Shown here piece after piece: positions 22,464-31,985 of a stretch of 64,000 nt of DNA (position 1 is the stretch's first letter; each line of letters opens with the position of its first letter). The stretch spans positions 8,960,521 through 9,024,520 of the forward strand of contig AP025071.1 of the NCBI GenBank assembly GCA_036186865.1, given 5' to 3'. A model generated the notes under the pieces. That model worked only from the letters and a program-made list of their open reading frames with translations, was not told the origin of the DNA and searched no databases. This DNA comes from Eustoma russellianum (lineage: Eukaryota > Streptophyta > Magnoliopsida > Gentianales > Gentianaceae). A program made the position numbers and the translations under genes.

Positions 22464-25121
22464 TGTAGTGCCCTGCTCCCGAGCCCTAGCATCGGGAATG
22501 ATGCACCCGCCATAGTCTGCTAAGAGATCTACGAGATGTCGAAACAACTTCTTTCATGTCGAAATAACGTCGAATGTTTTTCCTTCGCGGATACGTTAAT
22601 TATACTCAAATTAAGACCAAAATAAACATCGATACCATAATGAATAAATTCGAGGTTAACGAGACCCAACATTGTTAACAATTTTCCTAAATTCCAAAAA
22701 TAAAAGTACTAAAGAAGTTTGTGAAGCTCCCAAGATATAAATAAGAAACATTCAGTCGCGGAGTCCCCTTATGTCCTAAGTGCTGCTATCATCCTGCCCA
22801 TTCAGCTATGTCTGTCCCGTTCTAAACGAAGATATGGTCGTACTCCTCATCCGGCTCACCTGAGAAAGTAGAGGTGAGTGACAAAAAATTACCTAGTAGA
22901 TGCCCGCCTCAAACCAATACAAGACACGCATACCAAAATGATATAACCACATAGCACATAATAGAACATAGCATAAGCTAGAGTAAGTGCGGTAATTAAA
23001 TCACTCCACATAAAAATGCACAACTACATGATGCATGCCTTCACACACGTGTCATACGCAACGAGAATCAAGTCACACGATATGACCCTATACCTACATG
23101 CAATGCATGATCCCGGGATTTACTAGATGCCTGTAGCCCGTACACTACAAGCCACCCTAACCGATGCCCGTGACCCGTACACCATGATCTACCATAACTG
23201 AGTGCTCATGGCCCGTACACCACAACCCACTCCATTCGAATGTCTGAGACCCGTACAGCTCAGTCCACTCCAAATGCAATGCACGTGCTATGAATACAAT
23301 AACAAAGTCGCCTACGGCCTTTCCGCCCATCCTCGCCATCTCCAGCACTCAATATTTGGTTTCGTAAATTATCCGAATGATGGAAAGTTATTATTTATCA
23401 CCACCTTTATTTTTCCTTAGCTTTATAAATTTTCTAGAATTTTCTACTATTTTTTCCTTATTAACTTATATTTATAACTAATTAATTTTAATTACTTAAG
23501 TCTACCAAAATTCATAAATTAAGTGAAAATAATTAGATTTTGACTTTTTATTGTGTATTATTATGTATGTTAGTGGGGTTAGTGGATGTCCAAACATTAA
23601 CACCCACTAAGGCCATTAACGCCCACTAAGGATTATGGTGATAGTGGGTATTAATCTTAAGTATAGGTTACAATTTTCATATCCTATAACTAGGACAACT
23701 TCTTGTAAGATGGGATATACCTTTGAAGAATATATGGCATACAATCTTCTCCTTCTTGTTCTTTTTATATTATCGTTCGAGTTTATAACACTTTTTATAT
23801 TTTTTGGAATTTATTTGGGATTTTTTTTGTACTTAATTATATTTTTCTTGAATTTAAATTACTTATTTACTAATTTCTAAATTCCATAAATAGTTAAATT
23901 AATTACTTAAATAAATTTCTCTTTTTTCCCCTTTCCAAGCCTGGTCACGATCCGACCCCAAACCTTATTTCTGGCCTGGCCCGCTGCCAGGCCTGATCCG
24001 CCTAGGTTTTCTTTTTTTTTTTATATTGTGAGGTCAATAGGCCTGCCTGTTTCGATCCAGTCCACTGGCCATCCGGCCCGGGCCCGCTAGACCCGGCCTG
24101 TTTTCCTCCTGATTTTTTATATACAACAGATAAATGGGCCTGGCCCCTACAGCCACTAGCCAGCCGGCCTGTTAGCCAGCCTAAACCCCTTTTCTTTCTT
24201 TTTTTAATTGGCAGTTTCACTAGTGGCAACGCGTGAGAGCCCACGCACGCACGTGAGGGCCACGCACGGCCTCCCCAGTGGCGCGCGAGGCACACACTCC
24301 GCCACTGCGACCCGTTTTTCTATTTCAACCCCCATTTTCTCCTATTTCTAGTCTATAGGGACCTATTCTAAGGCCAAAACACAAATTTTTAAAGGCTCCA
24401 AGTATGAAAATTCCACCTTTTTAATTCCCATGGGGTGATTTCAATCCGATCCAACTCATACCACTGATTACACACACACACACGCACATATGAAGCATAA
24501 ACAGTCCATCTTGTGCTTTTCAATATAAAACGAAATACAAAGATAACATCTTAACAAATACGAACGACACATCACTTTAATATACATCAAGGCATGCATA
24601 AATCATACCCGTTTGAGGGGGGAAGAGGCACCTACCTTGAACTTGTAGATTAAAAGTGATAAAACAAAAACACGTTTGATGATATACGGCTAGCTCCTTC
24701 CTTTTTCCTTCTTCTTCTCTCTTTTCTTTTCTTTTCCTTCCTTCCCTTGCTTGAACACGTTTTTTTTCCATTTCACTGTTGCTGTCCGATTTTCAGAAGT
24801 GAGGGAGGGGAAGGGGATGAATGTCGTATAATAGGAAGGGGAAAGAAGAAAAATAGGGAGAGAAATTAGGGGATAGAGTTGAGGAAAATAAGGAATAGAT
24901 TTGGTTAGGATTTTAAATTCCAAATACAACCAAATGTATCCCTAAATCCTAATACAACAAAATTTATCCCTAAATTCCTAACCCGCAAGGGCACACACAC
25001 CAAAAACACATAATTATATATTAATTATTTGTTATTTAATTTTATTTTATTTACTTACCAATTTATCTATTATTTATTTATTAATAATACTTTAAATTTT
25101 TTAAAATCCCCGGTTATAACA
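22464..25121 (-). repeat. 5' LTR of element B
   Basis: 2,658 bp; minus-strand ends are TGTTATAACC (25121) and CACTACA (22464). It matches the left LTR except for the insert 23552-23790 and the absence of D. A GGCC-rich island lies at 23935-24190. ATTCA follows at 25122-25126. Confidence 0.9.
23552..23790. mobile_element. 239-bp insert in 5' LTR of B, family unknown
   Basis: Present in this LTR only. It runs TGTGTATT...TATAACA and is flanked by CTTTTTAT direct repeats (23544-23551 and 23791-23798). The TG...CA ends suggest a small solo LTR; an 8-bp duplication would suit a hAT-like element, but no good terminal inverted repeat is seen. The flank is low-complexity, so the duplication length is uncertain. 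Confidence 0.55.
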
Positions 25122-26055
25122 ATTCAGATCAAGGCTACATTTCTCCTTTCTTCAAGCTCGTCAAGGTACACCAACAATATTTGATCATTCTGTGTTGGGG
25201 AGAAATTTTCAGTTCCTGGAGAAGACACTCTAATCACCACATGTATGACTGCCTCAGATCTGTAAACCAGCACAAATGGAGTTTTCTTGGTTGAAGTTGA
25301 AGAATTGTGCGATATGCCAAAAACTGTTGGTAGCTCATCAACCCAACCTACTCTAGCTTTCTCCAGACACTTTTTGATTCCAGCCTTTGAAGTTCTGTTG
25401 ACTTGCTCTACTTGTCCATTAGCTTGTGGATGTAAGATAGAGGATGCGTGCTACTTGATTTGGGTTCTACGCACCAACTTTTCACGTGGTCATCTGCAAA
25501 TTACCTTCCATTGTTGGAAACCAAGACTTTGGGAAGACCAAGTCTGCATATTATATTCTTCTAAAGGAACTTCTTGATACTCTGACAAGACAAACGCCAG
25601 AGGTTTGGCTTAACCTACTCGTGCAATAGTCAGTTGCCACTATAATGAACTACATTAAATCTGGGGCTTTGGGCAAAGGTCCAATCAAATAAATCTCTCC
25701 ACTGAGAGAAAGTCCAAGGGTTGTATTTGGGATCATATCCTGTGTAGGCTGATGATGTAAAGGTCCATGTTTCTAGCAAGACTTGCACACGGTTATCAGG
25801 CTTCAAAAACAGAGTGATTTCCGCATATGCCTTTGTGTATTTCCCTCAGAAGATAATCTTAGTCTTCAGTTGAAACATGTTTGATCTAGGGGATAGAAAA
25901 GACCTTCGGTAAAGTATTTGGTTGCATAGCACGTAAAGGGCCACCTTTGATTCTCAATCGTCTTGCCGCATTTTTATCATCAGGAAAGAGTCGATGATGC
26001 AAATAAGTCACAATTTCATTCATCCATGTGGATTGGTAATCCACAGGTAGCACTT
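25122..26055 (-). pseudogene. Tat-type gypsy integrase (element T)
   Basis: Minus-strand translation in shifting frames shows the zinc-binding start (about 25950), a core with HPQANGQVEQVNR (about 25420), and YRSEAVIHVVIRV (about 25240), the last matching the post-core Y-G-TEAVIP-type motif of Tat elements. Many stops and frameshifts. It continues at 4323 after removal of element B. Confidence 0.75.
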
Positions 26056-26283
26056 CTATCTGCTCATAGGCTCGGTCTTGACAGCTTTGATGATAATTTT
26101 CGTACCAATATTTGCAAGAGTTGAAGATGTAAGTTTCAAAAGTGCATCCGTCCTTTTGTTATGGGAATGTGATATTTGATCCAAGTCCACCTTTTCAAAT
26201 GTTGAGATTAGGCATTGGACCTTGGCCAAATATCTCTTCATGGGTTCTTCCATAGATTCATATTTGAGACCTGGACAACTATT
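26056..26283 (-). pseudogene. Additional RNase H C-terminal part (element T)
   Basis: The open stretch 26056-26253 reads KRYLAKVQCLISTFEKVDLD then HSHNKRTDALLKLTS, which matches the end of the second, archaeal-type RNase H that marks the Tat clade. It is cut by element E at 26284 and resumes at 44522. Confidence 0.8.
26279..26283. repeat. Target-site duplication of element E, left
   Basis: CTATT; the exact copy is at 44517-44521. Confidence 0.9.
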
Positions 26284-26987
26284 TGTTGGAAGAAATTTTA
26301 GAAATAGGTTTGTCCAAAGTTGGTGAGCAACATACTTTGAGCTTAATTATGATTAATGTCCGTTAATCAAAAAAAGAAATAATTAGTCCTAAATTATCTA
26401 CGTAATGAGTAGACGATTTTAGGCTTTTGAAACACTCAATTTTGATACCAAGTGAATGAGAAATTAATGCTCAAAGTAGGAGTAAAAATTGGTTGCAAAT
26501 TGGACAATTGGTGATGTGGCTTCATGAGAAGAAGACACATCACCTTTTTGCAAATATATCACATTGGCCAATTGAAGAAAAAATGCCACCAAATATAGTG
26601 TTAGGAGAGGCACTTTAGATGTGCCCTAAGGGCAAGAGAATTTTTCACTGGAGGGAAGATGAAGATGGCTGTCACACACGCACAAGTGTTAGGAGAGGCA
26701 CTTTAGATGTGTCCTAAGGGCAAGAGAATTTTTAACCGGAGGAAAGACGCCATCACGTGCGGCCCCCTCCCCCCGCCGCCTGTCTAGCCGGCTCGGCTCG
26801 TGCTCGTGCTCAGGCTCGTGATTCGTGGCTCGTCCGCCCGCCTGGTTCTTATCTTTTTGGACAAATTTTTCTTTTAAAGTTATCTAGAAAATAATTTATC
26901 TGATCATATGGTCATGATTTAATCCTACGATCTAACGGCTCGAATTAAACTGATAGTTTCAGTTGGACTGATTCCAAGATTTCCCTC

Positions 26988-26994
26988 TATAAAT
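26988..26994 (+). promoter_or_regulatory. TATA box in 5' LTR of E
   Basis: TATAAAT preceded by CCC and followed by a GGAGGCAGTG stretch. Transcription would start about 30 bp downstream; inferred from position only. Confidence 0.6.
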
Positions 26995-27244
26995 GGAGGC
27001 AGTGCTCTGCTTCTGAGGTGCACTGAAATTTTTCTTCCCTTCTCCTGCTGCATACGACCGCTGCATTCTGCATATACAACTGTTGCATTCTGCATATACT
27101 GCTGCTGCATTTCATTAATCCGAGAAGTCAGAACATTTGTCAGGTTCGTGGAGTTCTTACGTGGTAGTGCCACTTGTTCAAACTATTAGCCGTGGTATCC
27201 TGTGAGACGTTTGCAATTTCCGGTTTGTCACAGTATGCCGGAGC

Positions 27245-27257
27245 AATTCGTCTTAAG
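27245..27257 (+). promoter_or_regulatory. Self-complementary (primer-like) segment in LTR of E
   Basis: AATTCGTCTTAAG is the exact reverse complement of CTTAAGACGAATT at 27514-27526, which starts 2 nt after the LTR end. The 3' LTR keeps the same 13 nt near 44215. A corresponding but different pair exists in element J. Confidence 0.75.
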
Positions 27258-27287
27258 GATAGAGTCCTGGGCTCGTCTCAGTTTGCA

Positions 27288-27440
27288 TGTTGAGCTCTTC
27301 TCTGTGTTGAGCTCTTCTCTATGATGAGCTCTTCTTTGTGTTGAGCTCTTTCCTGTGTTGAGCTCTTCCCTGTGTTGAGCTCTTCTCTGTGCTGAGCTCT
27401 GCTGCATGCTCAACTCATCCTGTGCTGAGCTCTGCTCATC
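27288..27440 (+). repeat. GAGCTC tandem array in LTR of E
   Basis: About eight to nine units of 17-18 bp (TTGAGCTCTTCTCTGTG and variants). The array in the 3' LTR (44261-44450) has more units, which explains most of the 20-bp length difference between the LTRs. It lies between the primer-like segment and the LTR end. Confidence 0.85.
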
Positions 27441-27511
27441 CTTGTATTGTACAGAATGTCAATTTCATTCTCTAATCTGTATAGAATCTAAGTTTCGTAA
27501 ATGACTTAACA

Positions 27512-27530
27512 TTCTTAAGACGAATTCGTA
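27512..27530 (+). other. Putative self-complementary primer site of element E
   Basis: TT, then CTTAAGACGAATT (27514-27526), complementary to the LTR segment 27245-27257. TGGTATCAGAG is absent here. I infer a self-priming or other RNA-pairing function; not tested. Confidence 0.6.
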
Positions 27531-27673
27531 TTTTTGTTGTTCTGTACTGCTGGTCTGGTTTTCCTCTGAGCGCAACCAGATTCTGTCTATTGTGTTGTAT
27601 TCTTTCAGTTTCTATTTCCGAAACAAAATAAGGCTAACTTTCTATTTGAACATTTGTCAGAAACTGAAACGTG

Positions 27674-28590
27674 ATGGAGAACGAAAGCTCGAACTCGTTC
27701 AATGTTGCGCACATCGGCAGTGAGGAACAGAACAGTGCTGTTCCAGTCACACCTACTGTTGTTGCACCCATTCCTGCACCTGTTCCTGCTGTTGGAAAGG
27801 TTGAGAAGCCTGAGAAATTTAGAGGCAGTTTCTTTTAACGCTGACAGCAAAAGATGCTGTTTTTATTGGCAACGTTGGGCTTGGCAAAAATGCTGACCGA
27901 GGATCCTCCGGAGGTGGTTCCGGTTGAATATCAGAATCTGAATGTGCAAACCAGTTTGACGGCTGAAGCGTGGAATTATAGTAATTATGTTTGCTTGAGT
28001 CATATTTTAAGTTTTTTAGACAATTCGTTGTACGGACTGTATTGTACCTTTAAAACTGCAAACTCACTGTGGATTGCCTTAGATAAGAAGTATCGCATGG
28101 AGGATGCCGGTACAAAGAAGTTTGTGTTTAGCAAATTTCTTGATTTTAAAATGTCAGACTCCAAGACTGTTGTTTCTCCGATTAAGGAACTTCAGATGTT
28201 AGTGGCTGAAATATAAGAAGAAGGCATGTCGCTCAGTGAATCTTTCATAGTGGCGTCTGTGATTGAGAAGCTGCCTCTTTCGTGGAGGGGATTTAGAAGA
28301 TATCTAAAACACAAGCGAAAGGAGATGACTTTGGATGATCTGATTTTTCGACTCCGTATAGAGGAGGACAACCGCAAATCCGAAAGAAAGCCAAGTTCGA
28401 ATTCTGGTCATGCAAAGGCTCATGTCGTAGAGGCGACGAAAAAAAGGAAATCCTGTCAGAGTGAACCCTAAAGACAAGAAAGTTACCAAAAAAATTCACT
28501 GGATAATGTTTTAACTGCGGGATTCAGGGGCATCGCAGTGTTGACTGCTGTAAGCCCAAGAAAAAGCAGGAAAAAGCAAAAGCCAACCAT
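27674..28590 (+). pseudogene. Gag, element E
   Basis: Begins at ATG 27674 (MENESSNSFNVAHIG), with a proline/valine-rich start, a frame break near 27835, then a copia-type capsid region (27854-28216: LWIALDKKY, KFLDFKM), a stop at 28214-28216 and a continuation to 28471 (IVASVIEKLPLSWRGF). The CCHC zinc knuckle, about 28510-28560, reads CGIQGHRSVDC with its first cysteine in a neighbouring frame. It would form the particle shell and bind RNA; this copy is broken in at least three places. Confidence 0.85.
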
Positions 28591-28727
28591 GTTAGTCAGA
28601 TGGATGACTTGGATTTATGTAATGTTGTTTCTGAGTGCAACGCAGTAGGAAATCCTCGTGAATGGTGGTTGGACACTGGAGCCACTCGACACGTCTACGC
28701 CAACAGGGTGATGTTTAGAGACTATTC
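28591..28727 (+). pseudogene. Protease 5' part, element E
   Basis: The frame reads EWWLDTGATRHVYANRVMF, with the DTGA active-site motif of copia proteases. It is cut by insert F after RDYS and resumes at 29552 with PAKNNEKLYMGNS in the same protein context. Confidence 0.9.
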
Positions 28728-29107
28728 TGTAGGACCTCAGGCGCTACCATCTCTCCCAAAACCAATTGGTGACAGGAGATGCACATACCCTAGCTTTATA
28801 GTGCATTCAGCACACAAGAGCCCACGGCATTCGACTGTGACTTGCCCCACCCGGCCTACGCCACGGGACAGTTGCTGCACCTAACAATCTCCCCCTCAGC
28901 AATTGCTCCTGCTGGGAATCGAACCCGTGACCTCACTCTGATACCACTTGTAGGACCTCAGGCGCTACCATCTCTCCCAAAACCAATTGGTGACAGGAGA
29001 TGCGCATACCCTAGCCTTATAGTGCATTCAGTACACAAGCTCCCACGGTATTCGACTGTGACTTGGCCCACCCGGCCTACGCCACGGGACAATTGCTGCA
29101 CCTAACA
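28728..29107 (-). mobile_element. TRIM copy within insert F
   Basis: Two short LTRs (28728 to about 28880, and about 28950-29107 on the plus strand) flank an internal region of about 65 bp that carries, on the minus strand, TGGTATCAGAG, a T-loop-like GGGTTCGATTCCC and the GAGGGGGAGAT purine tract. Same family as L at 61547-61954, opposite orientation. No coding capacity. Confidence 0.9.
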
Positions 29108-29546
29108 ATTGAAAATATATGTAATATATGTATATGTGGCGTGTCATATTTAAGAGGGGAGGAGGAAAAAACTTTCCTTCCTTAGCTTTGTTGCCTTTGT
29201 GCCTCTTCCAAATATGACTTCTTTTAATGAACTACTTAGTTTATTAAACTAAGTACTTCACTTAATGAACTAGTTTAGTTCATTAATGGTGGCACCTGAA
29301 AATAGTATAAACACAACAAATGTTTGCCATATGATGTAAGCTTTAATGCTTCATGGCTCGTTAGTACGGCAACATAATATATAAGCTAAATAAGGCAAGT
29401 AATAGCTATGTATAATGCATACATGTATATATATATCATGCATGTTTATGCTATGTTATATATATCATGCACGTTTATGCTATGTTCGTTTTTGTGCACA
29501 TTTAAATCATGTATTTGAAAATCATTCAAACCCCTTTTTCTCTATA
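28728..29546 (-). mobile_element. Insert F: TRIM joined to a SIRE LTR fragment, one shared duplication
   Basis: TATTC precedes 28728 and TATTC (29547-29551) follows 29546; the host protease reads straight through if the insert and one TATTC are removed. The left part (28728-29107) is a complete TRIM on the minus strand; the right part (29108-29546) is the first 0.4 kb of a D-type SIRE LTR on the minus strand. The TRIM alone and the LTR piece alone lack matching duplications. Confidence 0.75.
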
Positions 29547-29551
29547 TATTC

Positions 29552-29950
29552 TCCGGCAAAGAATAATGAAAAGCTTTACATGGGGAACTCTGATAGCTCG
29601 AAGATTGAAGGTTTGGGCAATGTGATTCTGAAGATGACTTCAGGAAAGGATTTGAGTCTGCGAGATGTAATGCACGTTTCTGACATCCGCAAGAACTTAG
29701 TTTATGGAGCTTTACTAGTCAGTCATGGATTTAGACTATTATTTGATTGTAATAAATTTATTCTGAGTAAGAATGGGATATTTTTGGAGAAAGGGTACTT
29801 GACCGACAACATGTTCAAACTTAGTGTGATGACTGTTGTACCCAAGAAAACTTTGCCCGAAGAGGCTAATAAGAGTGCTTCTACTTCTGCTTATATGTTT
29901 GAGTCTTCCTGTTTATACATTTTTGTTTGTGACATGTTAATTACAAGTCA
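29552..29950 (+). pseudogene. Protease 3' part and integrase N-terminal region, element E
   Basis: After the insert the frame continues with GLGNVILKM, LRDVMHVSDIRKNLV and KFILSKNGIFLEKGY, the usual copia sequence between protease and the GAG-pre-integrase domain. The HHCC zinc region is largely missing or scrambled near 29900-29960. Confidence 0.8.
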
Positions 29951-29959
29951 ATACAAAGA

Positions 29960-30850
29960 ATGATTAATCTTGACTTATTACCCAAACTGAACATTAATAA
30001 AGAGAAATACCAAGTGTGTGTTGAAGTCAAAATGGAAAAGGTGCCATTTCCTTCAATACAAAGGAACACTGAACCTTTGGATTTAATTCATACCGATGTG
30101 TGTGATTTAAAATTTGTGCAAACAAGAGGTGGTAAAAAGTATTTCATAATTTTTATCGACGATTGCACACGATACTGTTATGTCTACTTGCTAAGTAGCA
30201 AAGACGAGGCCCTTGATGCTTTCAAAGACTATAAAAATGAAGTTGAGAATCAACTTAGCAAAGGCATTAAAGCAATTCGTAGTGATAGAGGTAGCGAATA
30301 TGATACGCCATTTAATGAATTCTGTTCAGAACATGGCATCATTCATCAAACAACTGCACCATATTCACCTCAATCAAATGGTATTGCTGAATGCAAAAAC
30401 CGTACTCTAAAAGAGATGCTGAATGCTATGTTGATAAGCTCGGGTTTACCTCAGAACTTGTGGGGGGAAGCAATTCTCTCAGCCAACGTCATTTTAAATA
30501 GAATTCCATCTAAGAAGATGAATGAAACCCCATACGAGCTTTGGAAAGGTCACACGCCTAGTTACAAATACTTGAAAGTATGGGGGTGTCTCGCGAAGGT
30601 TGCTGTACCTAAACCAAGACAAGTTAGAATTGGGCCTAAAACAATTGATTGCATATTCATAGGATATGCAACTAACAGTAGTGCATATCAATTCTTGGTG
30701 CACAAATCGAACATTGCAGACATACATGAGAATGTTGTTATGGAATCAAGAAATGCAGTGTTCTTTGAAGATGACTTTCCAAAGAAAGACAAAACAACAC
30801 AGAAACAAGCACTAGTAAGGGAGTGCGTGAGACGACCCCTCAAGAAATAG
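29960..30850 (+). pseudogene. Integrase core, element E
   Basis: An open frame of 296 codons. The DD35E residues are visible: D in LIHTDVCDL, D in IRSDRGSEY, E in NGIAECKNR. It continues with WGEAILSANVILNRIPSKK and CIFIGYATNS, standard copia integrase C-terminal sequence. It would insert cDNA with a 5-bp target duplication. The frame closes with a stop at about 30848, followed by a short linker and another stop near 30976 before RT, so the polyprotein is broken. Confidence 0.88.
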
Positions 30851-30961
30851 AGGAACCACATCAAAGAAAGCGAGCCAGAATAACAACGTCTTTTGGACCA
30901 GATGTTCTTACATACTTGGTAGAAAACGTTCCAAGAACATTTTCTGAGGCTATGTCAACTC

Positions 30962-31985
30962 CAAAAGCTCCCTTCTAAAAAGAGGCAGTAAACAATGAAA
31001 TAGAATCGATTCTTCAAAATCACAGTTGGGAGCTGGTTGATCTTCCACCAGGAAGTAAACCACTCGGATGCGAGTGGATCTTTAAGAAAAAGCTAAAAGA
31101 GGATGGGTCTATTAACAAGTACAAGGCCCGGTTGGTAGCTAAAGGCTATCGACAAAAGGAAGGCTTTGACTTTTTTGATACCTACTCACTGGAAACTAGG
31201 ATCACTTCAATAAGGATGCTAGTTGCTATCGCTGCAGTATATGACTTAGAAATCCATCAGATGGATGTGAAGACTGCCTTCCTGAACGATGAGTTAGAAG
31301 AAGAAATTTATATGGAGCAACCTGAAGGGTTTTCTGTACTAGGGCAAGAGAAAAAGGTGTGTAAACTTGTCAAGTCTTTGTATGGACTTAAACAAGCGCC
31401 CAAACAGTGGCATTTGAAGTTTGATGAGGCAATGTTGTTAAATGGCTTCAAGATCAACGAGTGTGACAAGTGTGTATACATCAAGAACACACCAAACGCC
31501 TATGTGATAGTATGTCTATATGTAGACGACATGCTCATCATGGGCAGTACTCATGACATCATCTTGAATACCAAGAAGATGTTAACACAAAATTTTGATA
31601 TGAAAGATATGGGGGTTGCCAATGTTATTCTAGGAATTAAAATTTTTTGGATAACTGAAGGCCTCGTTATGTCACAAACTCATTATATTGAATCTCTTCT
31701 CAAACGATTCAATATGTTTGATACAAAACCAATAAAGACCCCACTAGACTTAAGTGTACACTTAAGAAAGAACCGAGGTGAACCTATAGCTCAATTGAAG
31801 TACTCATAGGTAATGGGAAGTCTGATGCACATAACAAACTGTACAAGACCAGACTTAGCTTGTTTAGTAAACAAATTGAACAGGTTTACCAGTAATCCAA
31901 GTGAAGATCATTGAAAAGCTCTAAATAGAGTGATGAGGTACCTGAAGTACACAATGAACCTTGTATTACACTATACAAGATATCC
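30962..31985 (+). pseudogene. Reverse transcriptase and start of RNase H, element E
   Basis: Reads through GCEWIFKKKLKEDGS, KARLVAKGYRQKEG, DVKTAFLNDELEEEIYMEQP, SLYGLKQAPKQWH and the catalytic CLYVDDMLIMG (about 31530), all canonical for copia RT. Stops occur at 31807-31809 and about 31912. RNase H is cut by element G at 31986 (target TATCC) and resumes at 42235. Confidence 0.9.
31981..31985. repeat. Target-site duplication of element G, left
   Basis: TATCC; the exact copy is at 42230-42234. Confidence 0.92.

Larger units (their letters stand above)
4324..25121 (-). mobile_element. Element B: Tekay-type Ty3/gypsy chromovirus, nested host
   Basis: A complete but decayed minus-strand element: 3' LTR at left (4324-9334), polypurine tract, chromodomain-integrase, RNase H, reverse transcriptase, protease, gag, tRNA-Met primer site, and 5' LTR at right (22464-25121). 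It is flanked by ATTCA duplications and sits in the integrase of element T. Gag is split by element C (13649-21768) and the 3' LTR by solo LTR D (6171-8832). The chromodomain-type end after integrase and the protease motif MGMDFL support Tekay/Del. Confidence 0.9.
26284..27511 (+). repeat. 5' LTR of element E
   Basis: 1,228 bp, TGTTGG to TTAACA. A TATA box (TATAAAT) is at 26988-26994; the 3' LTR copy has CATAAAT there. Downstream are the primer-like segment (27245-27257) and an array with GAGCTC in most units (27288-27440). Confidence 0.92.

Noticed and set aside
27228..27413. Antisense frame with repeated REELNTEKSST-like sequence
   Set aside because: It follows from translating the GAGCTC tandem array in the LTR of E on the wrong strand.
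28842..29105. Open frames in the TRIM region with repeated proline-rich sequence
   Set aside because: They are translations of the two TRIM LTRs; the frame repeats because the LTRs repeat.
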